A DNA stretch of 64,000 nucleotides from Gammaproteobacteria bacterium. GTDB lineage: Bacteria > Pseudomonadota > Gammaproteobacteria > Steroidobacterales > GCA-2729495. The stretch is taken from the NCBI GenBank assembly GCA_020853135.1, contig JADYZO010000060.1, forward strand, positions 1 to 64,000, given 5' to 3'. Position numbers and translations under genes: made by a program. The notes beneath the pieces were generated by a model. That model was not told the origin of the DNA, searched no databases, and saw only the letters and a list, made by a program, of their open reading frames with translations. Positions 48,799 to 56,965 of this stretch are shown piece by piece. The first letter of the stretch is position 1, and the number at the start of each line of letters is the position of its first letter.

Positions 48799-51006
48799 AT
48801 GAGCACGGCTAGGCCAGCAACAGTATTTCCGGTGCCCGGGGTTTCCGGCACCGCCCGCAGTCTGCCAGGGCGGATGATCGCCGCCGTGGCAATGGCTGCC
48901 CTGACCGCGGTGGCGGCCCTCTTCGCGGGTCCGGCACCCGCGCTGGCCGCCGAGGGCGACCTGCAGCTGCGCGACATCCAGGTCCAGACCCTGCCGGGCA
49001 ACAAGGTCGAGCTGGAGCTCAAGCTCTCCGGTGCGGCGCCAGAACCGCTCGCCTTCACTATCGAGAACCCGGCGCGGATCGCGCTCGACTTCCCCAACAC
49101 CAGCATCGCCCTGCCTTCCCGGCGCAAGGATGTCGGCATCGGGGGGCTGTCCACTGTGCTGGCGGCCGAGTCCGGCGGCCGCACCCGCGTGGTGCTCAAC
49201 CTCGATGCGATGGTTCCCTACCAGACCCGCGCCGCAGGCAACAGCGTGTTCGTGACGCTCGGCGCCCAGGGCTCGGCTGCCGTGACTGCCGCTGCGCCGG
49301 TCGCAGCTTCCGCGCCGGCCGTGACGGCCGGCCGCAGCATCCAGTCGGTCGACTTCCGCCGCGGGGAGCAGGGTGGCGGGCGCGTGGTGCTCAACCTGTC
49401 CGAGGTGGGCGCCCCGGTGGACGTGCGCAAGGAAGCGGGCCAGATCATCCTGAGCCTGGCCAACACCCAGTTGCCCGACGCCATGGTCAAGCGCCTGGAC
49501 GTCACGGATTTCGCCACACCGGTCGATACGGTCGATGTCACCCGCATGGGCGCCAACGCCCGGATCGTCATTGCCGCCCACGGCGCCTTCGAGGAACTGG
49601 CCTACCAGTCCGACAAGGTGTTCACGGTCGAGGTCAAGCCGGTCAGCAAGGCTGCCGCCGAGAAGAAGGCCACCCTCTTCAGCCCGGACAAGCAGTACAC
49701 GGGCGAGAAGCTGACGCTGAATTTCCAGGATATCGAGACGAGGGCCGTGCTGCAGTTGCTGGCCGATGTCAGCGGCCGCAACATCGTCGTCTCCGACTCC
49801 GTCCAGGGCAACGTCACGCTGCGCCTGCAGAGCGTGCCCTGGGACCAGGCGCTCGACATCGTGCTGGCGACCAAGGGTCTCGACAAGCGGCAGAACGGCA
49901 ACGTGATGATCATCGCGCCCTCCGACGAGATCGCCGCCCGCGAGAAGGCCGACCTCGAGGCACGCAAGGAGATCCGCGAGCTCGAGCCGCTGGTCTCGGA
50001 GTACCTGCAGGTCAATTATGCCAAGGCACGGGAACTCTCCGACCTGGTCAAGGGCAAGGGCAAGGGCGGCATGCTGTCCGACCGCGGTTCGGTGGCCCTG
50101 GACGAACGTACCAATACGCTGATGGTGCAGGATACTGCGGACCGTGTCGGGGAGATCCGCCGCCTGGTGGCGACCCTGGACATCCCGGTCCGGCAGGTGC
50201 TCATCGAGTCCCGGGTCGTGGTGGTCCGCGATGACTTCAGCCGCGACCTCGGCGTGCGCTGGGGCGTCACCGGTGCGAATCGGCACGGCGATTCCCTGCT
50301 CACGACGAGCGGCAGTGCCGCAGGCACCGATACCATGACGGGCTCGGCAATCACCAACATCAACACCACCGGCAGCCCATACCCGCTGGATACGCCGAAG
50401 CTGAGTGACCGCTACAACGTCAACCTGCCGGTGGCCAATCCGGCGGGCCGTGTGGCCGTGGCGCTCCTCAGCGAGCATTTCCTCGTCGACCTGGAGCTCT
50501 CGGCGCTGCAGGCCGAGGGCAAGGGCGAGGTGATCTCCTCCCCGCGGGTGATCACCGCCAACCAGAAGGAGGCGTTCATCAAGCAGGGCGTGGAAATCCC
50601 CTACCAGCAGGCCTCCAGCAGCGGCGCCACGACCACGCAGTTCAAGGAGGCGGTGCTGTCACTGACCGTGACGCCGCTGATCACCCCGGACGACCGCATC
50701 ATCATGGACCTCAAGGTCACCAAGGACAGCGTCGGCAAGGTGATCACCAATGAGCGCGGTGGCCAGGTGCCCAGCATCGACACGCGCTCGGTCGAGACCC
50801 AGGTGCTGGTCAACAACGGGCAGACCGTGGTGCTCGGCGGCATCTACGAGACCGAGCAGGGCGAGGACATGAACAAGGTGCCGCTGCTCGGCGATATTCC
50901 CGGCCTCGGAAACCTGTTCCGCTCCAGTACCCGCGTCTCCAAGAAGTCCGAACTCCTGATCTTCGTGACGCCGAAGATCCTCAAGGAAGGCTCGAGCATC
51001 TACTGA
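48799..51006 (+). CDS. pilQ: Type IV pilus secretin PilQ
   Basis: AMIN-like N-terminus; [40 protein letters not shown]-type STN segment; secretin C-terminus [38 protein letters not shown]. Confidence 0.95.
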   Translation: [735 protein letters not shown]

Positions 51007-51030
51007 GCGAGGGGAAGCGATTCCCTCCGG

Positions 51031-51063
51031 CGAAGCCGGCCCAGGTGGCCGGCTTCGTCTTTT
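51031..51063 (+). terminator. Rho-independent terminator after pilQ
   Basis: CGAAGCCGGCC-CAGGT-GGCCGGCTTCG followed by TCTTTT. Confidence 0.85.
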
Positions 51064-51097
51064 CAGGCCTGCCCGCCGGTCGCGCTAGAATGCGCGC

Positions 51098-51640
51098 ATG
51101 CAGTCCAGCGGGAGCATCTTCCTCATTGGCCCGATGGGTGCCGGCAAGTCGGTCGTGGGGCGCAGGCTGGCCCGTGAGCTCGGCCGGCGGTTCATCGACA
51201 GCGACGAGGTCATCAAGGAGCGGACCGGGGTGGACATCCCCTACATCTTCGAGCGCGAGGGTGAGGCAGGCTTCCGGGTGCGCGAGCGCGAGGTCATCGA
51301 GGAGCTGTCCCGGCTGGGCGGGGTGGTGCTCGCCACGGGCGGCGGTGCAGTGCAGGACCCCGGCAGCCGCGAGCTGCTCGGCACGCGGGGCAGCGTCGTG
51401 TACCTGCATGCGTCGGTGGACCAGCAGCTCAGCCGTATCCGCAGTGACCGGGACCGGCCGATGCTCAGGGGCGGCGATCCGCGCGAAATCCTTGCGGGCC
51501 TGATGGCACGGCGCGACCCGCAGTACCGCGAGATCGCTGACATCGTCATCGAGACCGATGGCCGCCGGGTGCCCGCCGTGGTCCGCGAAATCCGCCGGCG
51601 CCTCGACGAACTGGAGCAGGTGCGGGAGCCGCAGCCATGA
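51098..51640 (+). CDS. aroK: Shikimate kinase
   Basis: IFLIGPMGAGKSVVGRRLARELGRRFIDSDEVIKERTGVDIPYIFEREGEAGFRVREREV...GGGAV. Confidence 0.95.
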   Translation: MQSSGSIFLIGPMGAGKSVVGRRLARELGRRFIDSDEVIKERTGVDIPYIFEREGEAGFRVREREVIEELSRLGGVVLATGGGAVQDPGSRELLGTRGSVVYLHASVDQQLSRIRSDRDRPMLRGGDPREILAGLMARRDPQYREIADIVIETDGRRVPAVVREIRRRLDELEQVREPQP

Positions 51641-52725
51641 TGAGCATCACGGTCGACCTGGACGAACGCAGCTATCCGATCTACATCGGCAGTGGCCTGC
51701 TGGGCCGCCAGGGCCTGCTCGATCCGCACCTGGCCGGGCGCGACGCCTTCATCGTGACCAACACGACGGTCGGGCCGCTGTACCTCGAGCGGCTGGTGGG
51801 GATGATCGGCCCGCGGGGCCGGGGCCGTATCGGGTCCATCGTCCTGCCCGATGGCGAGGCGCACAAGACCATGGCCACCACGCAGGCCATCCTCGATGCG
51901 CTGGTCGGGGGCCGCTTCGCCCGCGACTGTGTCGTGCTGGCGCTGGGCGGGGGCGTGGTGGGGGACATCACCGGCTTCGCCGCGGCGATCTACCAGCGCG
52001 GGGTGGATTTCATCCAGGTGCCGACGACCCTGCTCGCGCAGGTCGATTCCTCCGTCGGTGGCAAGACCGGCATCAACCATCCCGGCGGCAAGAACCTGGT
52101 CGGCGCCTTTCACCAGCCCCTGTGCGTGGTGGCGGATTCCGATTCCCTGCGCACCCTCCCGGACCGGGAGCTGTCGGCGGGCCTCGCCGAGGTGCTCAAG
52201 GCTGCGCTCATCGCCGATGCCGGGTTTTTCCAGTGGATCGAGGCGCATGCCGCCGATCTGCTCGGCCGGCAGCCCGCTGCGCTCCACCACGCCATCCGCC
52301 GGTCCTGCGAGATCAAGGCCGGGGTGGTGGCAGAGGATGAGCGCGAGCACGGCCGTCGCGCCCTGCTCAACCTCGGCCACAGCTTTGGCCATGCGATCGA
52401 GCTCTGTGCGGGCTATGGGCAGTGGTTGCACGGTGAGGCCGTGGGCGCGGGCATGGGCATGGCCGCGCGGTTCTCGCAGCGCCTGGGCTGGCTGCCCGCC
52501 GCTGAAGTGGCGCGCATCACCCGCCTGCTGGAGGGCCTGCGCCTGCCGGTCAAGCCGCCGGCAGCCGACATGGATGCCTTCCTTGGCGCCATGGCCATGG
52601 ACAAGAAGGTGCTGGCCGGGCAGCTGCGGCTGATCCTGCTGCCGGCCATCGGCCAGGGCAGGGTGACCGCGGAGTTCACCATGCGGGAGCTGCAGGACTT
52701 CGTGCGTGCCGAAGTCGGGTCGTAG
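51637..52725 (+). CDS. aroB: 3-dehydroquinate synthase
   Basis: VLALGGGVVGDITGFAAAIYQRGVDFIQVPTTLLAQVDSSVGGKTGINHPGGKNLVGAFHQP. Confidence 0.96.
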   Translation: MMSITVDLDERSYPIYIGSGLLGRQGLLDPHLAGRDAFIVTNTTVGPLYLERLVGMIGPRGRGRIGSIVLPDGEAHKTMATTQAILDALVGGRFARDCVVLALGGGVVGDITGFAAAIYQRGVDFIQVPTTLLAQVDSSVGGKTGINHPGGKNLVGAFHQPLCVVADSDSLRTLPDRELSAGLAEVLKAALIADAGFFQWIEAHAADLLGRQPAALHHAIRRSCEIKAGVVAEDEREHGRRALLNLGHSFGHAIELCAGYGQWLHGEAVGAGMGMAARFSQRLGWLPAAEVARITRLLEGLRLPVKPPAADMDAFLGAMAMDKKVLAGQLRLILLPAIGQGRVTAEFTMRELQDFVRAEVGS

Positions 52726-53950
52726 CAGGCCTGTCCGCGGAGCGGGGCGGACATCCTCCCGGCTGATCGGGCCGGCGTGGGATGCTCCCTCCCCGTTTGC
52801 TGCACCTCTCGCGCCCTATGCCGCCAGCGATGCCACGAGCCGTGGCCGGCGCTACGCGGAGCCGGCCCATCCCTACCGAAGCGCCTTCCAGCGTGACCGC
52901 GACCGGGTACTGCATTCCGGCGCCTTCCGCCGCCTGGTCTACAAGACCCAGGTCTTCGTCAATCACGAGGGTGATCTCTACCGCACGCGCCTGACCCACT
53001 CGCTCGAGGTGGCGCAGATCGGCCGCACGGTGGCCGGGCGCCTCGGCCTGAACCAGGACCTCGTGGAGGCCATCTGCCTGGCCCACGACCTCGGCCACAC
53101 GCCGTTCGGGCACTCCGGCCAGGACGCCCTCAACCACTGCATGCGGCCCTGGGGCGGCTTCGAGCACAACCTGCAGTCGCTGCGCGTCGTCGAGGAACTC
53201 GAGGAGCGCTACCTGGCCTTCCCGGGCCTGAACCTCACCTTCGAGACACGCGAGGGCATCCTCAAGCACTGCGCGCCCGGCAATGCCGCTGGACTCGGGG
53301 AGCTGGGCGAGCGCTTCATCGCCCGCCGCCAGCCGGGCCTCGAGGCCCAGCTCGCCAACCTGGCCGACGAGATTGCCTACAACAACCATGATGTCGATGA
53401 CGGCCTGCGCGCCGGCCTGCTCACGGTGGAGGAGCTGGCGGCGGTCGGCCTGTTCCGCCGCCATCACGCGGGGGTCCGCAGGCTGCGTGCCCGGCCGGGC
53501 CGGCGGGTGCTGATCCACGAGATCGTGCGACGCATGATCAACGAGGTGGTCACGGATCTCGTGGCAACCAGCCTGCACAACCTCGCCGCTGCCGCGCCGG
53601 GGTCCATCGAGGATGTCCGCGTCCGCGCGCGGCCCCTGGTCGGCTTCAGCACGCGCATCGCCGCCGAGCACCGCGAGCTCAAGGCGTTCCTGCGCCATGG
53701 CCTCTATCGTCACGAGCGTGTGCTGGCCATGAACCGCCAGGCGCGGCACGTGATCGGGGCGTTGTTCGGGCTGTTCATGGACGACGCCCGCGCCATGCCC
53801 GCGGCGCAGGCCGCGCGCGCGGCCCGCCAGGCGCGCCGGTACGGCGCGGCCGCCCGGGCCCGGGTCGTCGCTGACTACATCGCCGGCATGACCGACCGCT
53901 ACGCTGTCGCCGCCTATCGGCGCCTGGTGGACCCGCGGCTCGACTGGTAG
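52706..53950 (+). CDS. dgt: Deoxyguanosinetriphosphate triphosphohydrolase-like protein (start uncertain)
   Basis: HPYRSAFQRDRDRVLHSGAFRRLVYKTQVFVNHEGDLYRTRLTHSLEVAQIGRTVAGRLGLNQDLVEAICLAHDLGHTPFGHSG (HD domain). Confidence 0.92.
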   Translation: MPKSGRSRPVRGAGRTSSRLIGPAWDAPSPFAAPLAPYAASDATSRGRRYAEPAHPYRSAFQRDRDRVLHSGAFRRLVYKTQVFVNHEGDLYRTRLTHSLEVAQIGRTVAGRLGLNQDLVEAICLAHDLGHTPFGHSGQDALNHCMRPWGGFEHNLQSLRVVEELEERYLAFPGLNLTFETREGILKHCAPGNAAGLGELGERFIARRQPGLEAQLANLADEIAYNNHDVDDGLRAGLLTVEELAAVGLFRRHHAGVRRLRARPGRRVLIHEIVRRMINEVVTDLVATSLHNLAAAAPGSIEDVRVRARPLVGFSTRIAAEHRELKAFLRHGLYRHERVLAMNRQARHVIGALFGLFMDDARAMPAAQAARAARQARRYGAAARARVVADYIAGMTDRYAVAAYRRLVDPRLDW

Positions 53951-54014
53951 CCGCGCGCCAGCCGGTGCGCCGCATTGGGTACACTGTCGCCACTTCTTCC
54001 GGAGGACGCAGACC

Positions 54015-54731
54015 ATGCCCCGCGACAAGACCATGGACCGGCGAGACCGCCTCATCTTCGCGATGGATGTCGCCGAGCCGGCGACCGCGCGTGACCTCGT
54101 CGCAACGCTGGGCGATGCCGTGCAGTTCTACAAGCTCGGGCTCGAGATGATGATGTCGGGCGGCTACTTCGAGCTGCTGGACTGGCTGGTCAAGCAGGAC
54201 AAGAAGGTGTTCGCCGACCTCAAGTTCTTCGACGTCCCGGCCACCGTGGGGGCCGCCGTGCGCCAGCTCGCCCGGCGCGGTGTCAGCTTCGCCACCGTGC
54301 ACGGCAACCAGGGCATCATGGAGGCCGCCGCAAAGGCCAAGGGCGGGGTGAAGATACTTGCGGTCACGGTGCTCACCAGCCTCGACCGCGGGGACCTCGA
54401 TGACCTCGGCTTTGACTGCGATGTCGAGGAGCTGGTGCTCTCGAGGGCGCGCCGTGCGTTGTCGGCCGGTTGCGATGGCGTGGTGGCTTCCGGCCTGGAG
54501 CTGCCCGCCATGCGCAGGGCCGTCGACCAGCGCCTCCTCGTCGTCACGCCCGGCATCCGCCCGGTCGACAACCGCCCCGTGGACGACCAGAAGCGTGTCG
54601 TCACCGTCGAGCAGGCATTCCGCGACGGCGCGGACTATATTGTCGTCGGCCGGCCGATCCGCGACGCGGCCGATCCGCGCCAGGCGGCGCAGGCCATCCA
54701 GGCGACGATCGCCGGCATCTTCCCTTCCTAG
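54015..54731 (+). CDS. pyrF: Orotidine-5'-phosphate decarboxylase
   Basis: LIFAMDVAEPATARDLVATLGDAVQFYKLGLEMMMSGGYFELLDWLVKQDKKVFADLKFFDVPATVGAAV...TPGIRP...YIVVGRPI. Confidence 0.93.
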   Translation: MPRDKTMDRRDRLIFAMDVAEPATARDLVATLGDAVQFYKLGLEMMMSGGYFELLDWLVKQDKKVFADLKFFDVPATVGAAVRQLARRGVSFATVHGNQGIMEAAAKAKGGVKILAVTVLTSLDRGDLDDLGFDCDVEELVLSRARRALSAGCDGVVASGLELPAMRRAVDQRLLVVTPGIRPVDNRPVDDQKRVVTVEQAFRDGADYIVVGRPIRDAADPRQAAQAIQATIAGIFPS

Positions 54732-54738
54732 GAGCACG

Positions 54739-55599
54739 ATGATGATTCTTCTGACTGGCGCCACCGGCAAGACCGGCAGCGAGACCGCCAAGGCGCTCGC
54801 CGCCCGCGGCGTGAAGGCCCGCGCGCTGGTGCGCAACGCCGGGAAGGCTGCGGCGCTGCAGGCCGCCGGCATGGAGCTCGTCGTCGGTGACGTGACCGAT
54901 GCGGACTGCGTCAGGAAGGCGCTGGCCGGCGTCAGCAAGCTGCTGCTGTTGTTGCCGAACAGCGAGCAGCAGCTGGCCCAGGAGAAGCAGGTGGTGGACC
55001 TGGCCCGTGCGGCGGGCGTGCGCCACATCGTGAAGATGTCCTCCATGGAAGCCGTGCCGGGTGCCAGCGCACCCATCCGCCAGATCCACTGGGAGTCCGA
55101 GCAGTACCTGCGCGCCTCCGGGCTGGCCTGGACGATGATCAGGCCGGATTTCTTCATGGACAACTTCCTCGGCAGCGCCGGGACGATCCGCGAGAAGAAG
55201 CTGTTCGCCCTGCCCCTGGGCGAGAGCCGGTCCGCCATGATCGATGCGCGTGACATCGGCGCGGTCACGGCCGAGGCGCTGGCCGGCCAGGGCCACGAGG
55301 GGAAGAGCCATGACATCACCGGGCCGGAGCTGCTGAGTTGCCACCAGGTGGCGGAGTGCCTGTCCGGGGTGCTCGGGACGACGATCACGTACGTGGCCGC
55401 CGATCCGCAGGCCTACCTCGGCATCCTCAGGCGCGTGCTGCCCAATGAGTGGCACGCCAACGCCGTGTCGGCCCTGTTCCGCGAGATCGCCGAGGGTGTC
55501 GTGCCATCCCGCGTGACCGACACCGTGCGCAAGGTCACCGGGCGCGGGCCCTTCACGCTGGCCCAGTTCCTGCGCGAGCACATCGCCGCCTTCCGCTGA
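54739..55599 (+). CDS. NmrA-like / atypical SDR NAD(P)-binding protein
   Basis: MMILLTGATGKTGSETAKALAARGVKARALVRNAGKAAALQAAGMELVVGDVTDADCVRKALAGVSKLLLLLPN. Confidence 0.9.
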   Translation: MMILLTGATGKTGSETAKALAARGVKARALVRNAGKAAALQAAGMELVVGDVTDADCVRKALAGVSKLLLLLPNSEQQLAQEKQVVDLARAAGVRHIVKMSSMEAVPGASAPIRQIHWESEQYLRASGLAWTMIRPDFFMDNFLGSAGTIREKKLFALPLGESRSAMIDARDIGAVTAEALAGQGHEGKSHDITGPELLSCHQVAECLSGVLGTTITYVAADPQAYLGILRRVLPNEWHANAVSALFREIAEGVVPSRVTDTVRKVTGRGPFTLAQFLREHIAAFR

Positions 55600-55623
55600 G
55601 CGGCAGCGGCCACCGGTCCGCCC

Positions 55624-56316
55624 TCAGGGCGTGGCCGGCCGCGTTCCGTGGCCGGGCTTCGCCGCCAGCGCCCGGACTTCCTGCTCGATCACCGGCCAGG
55701 CATTGTCGAGCAGCCGTGGCTGGCCGGCGGCATTCGGGTGGATGCCATCGGCCTGCATCAGCGCCGGGTCGAGTGCCACGCCCTGCAGGAAGAAGCCGAT
55801 GAGCGGGGCGCCCGTGGCCTTCGCCACCGCGGGCCAGACCGCCGCGAAGTCGGCCGTGTAGCGCATGCCATAGTTCGGCGGCATCTGCATGCCGGCGAGG
55901 ATGACGCGTGCGCCGGCCGCCTGCGCCAGCCTGACCATGGCGGCCAGGTTGTCACGGATCAGGGCGACGGGTGTCGCCCGCAGGCCATCGTTGCCACCGA
56001 GTTCGATCAGGACGATCGCCGGCTGATGCAGCCGCAGCGCCCGCGGCAGGCGCCCGAGGCCGGCGGTGGTGGTGTCGCCGCTGATGCTGGCGTTCACCAC
56101 CCGATAGCCGTAACCTCTGGCTTCCAGCCGGTCTTGCAGCAGCGTGACCCAGCCCTGCCCGGGCTCGAGGCCGAAGCCGGCACTCAGGCTGTCGCCCACC
56201 ACCAGCAAGGTCCGCTGTGCATCGGCGGCGTGTGCCGGCTGCCAGGCGACAACCAGCATCAGGATGGCGAGCTTGGCGAATCGGGACGGCAATCTGGACG
56301 GGGTGGCACTGCGCAC
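55624..56316 (-). CDS. tesA: TesA-like GDSL esterase/lysophospholipase (GTG start)
   Basis: RTLLVVGDSLSAGFGLEPGQGWVTLLQDRL...IVLIELGGNDGLR...DGIHPNAAGQPRLLDN; divergent overlap with the ABC ATPase gene. Confidence 0.92.
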   Translation of the reverse strand: MRSATPSRLPSRFAKLAILMLVVAWQPAHAADAQRTLLVVGDSLSAGFGLEPGQGWVTLLQDRLEARGYGYRVVNASISGDTTTAGLGRLPRALRLHQPAIVLIELGGNDGLRATPVALIRDNLAAMVRLAQAAGARVILAGMQMPPNYGMRYTADFAAVWPAVAKATGAPLIGFFLQGVALDPALMQADGIHPNAAGQPRLLDNAWPVIEQEVRALAAKPGHGTRPATP

Positions 56317-56965
56317 GGCGGGACTCGGCAAGCAGGTTAGCAGCCCGGAGGGTCTGCTGACCATCCTCGACGACATCAACCTGGAGATCCGCGCCGGCGA
56401 ATCGGTCGCGCTGGTCGGGCCCTCGGGTGCCGGCAAGACCACGCTGCTCGCGCTCCTGGCGGGCCTGGACCAGCCCAGCGCCGGCCGCGTGTGGCTGTGC
56501 GGCACGGACCTGACGACACTCGATGAGGACGGCCGCGCGCGGCTGCGCGGCAGGAAGGTCGGGTTCGTGTTCCAGTCCTTCCACCTGCTCCCCGCGCTGA
56601 CCGCGCTGGAGAACGTCATGCTGCCGCTCGAGCTGGCGGGCGAGCCGCGCGCCGCAGTCCGCGCACGCGAGGCGCTGTCTGCGGTGGGCCTCGACCAGCG
56701 CTTCTCCCACCATCCACGGCAGCTGTCGGGCGGCGAGAAGCAGCGCGTGGCCATCGCGCGGGCCTTCGTCACGCGGCCCGAGGTGCTGTTTGCCGACGAG
56801 CCCACCGGCAACCTCGATGCAGCCAGCGGTGCGCGCGTCGCGGACCTGCTGTTCGACCTCAACCGGCAGGCCGGCACCACGCTGGTGCTGGTGACCCACG
56901 AGCGTACGCTGGCCGGGCGCTGCGACCGTGTCCTCGGCATCAGCGGCGGCCGGCTGCAACCGTGA
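56264..56965 (+). CDS. ABC transporter ATP-binding protein (YbbA/LolD-type; start approximate)
   Basis: Walker A VGPSGAGKTTLLALL, signature QLSGGEKQRVAIARAFV, Walker B VLFADEPTGNLD. Confidence 0.93.
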   Translation: MASLANRDGNLDGVALRTAGLGKQVSSPEGLLTILDDINLEIRAGESVALVGPSGAGKTTLLALLAGLDQPSAGRVWLCGTDLTTLDEDGRARLRGRKVGFVFQSFHLLPALTALENVMLPLELAGEPRAAVRAREALSAVGLDQRFSHHPRQLSGGEKQRVAIARAFVTRPEVLFADEPTGNLDAASGARVADLLFDLNRQAGTTLVLVTHERTLAGRCDRVLGISGGRLQP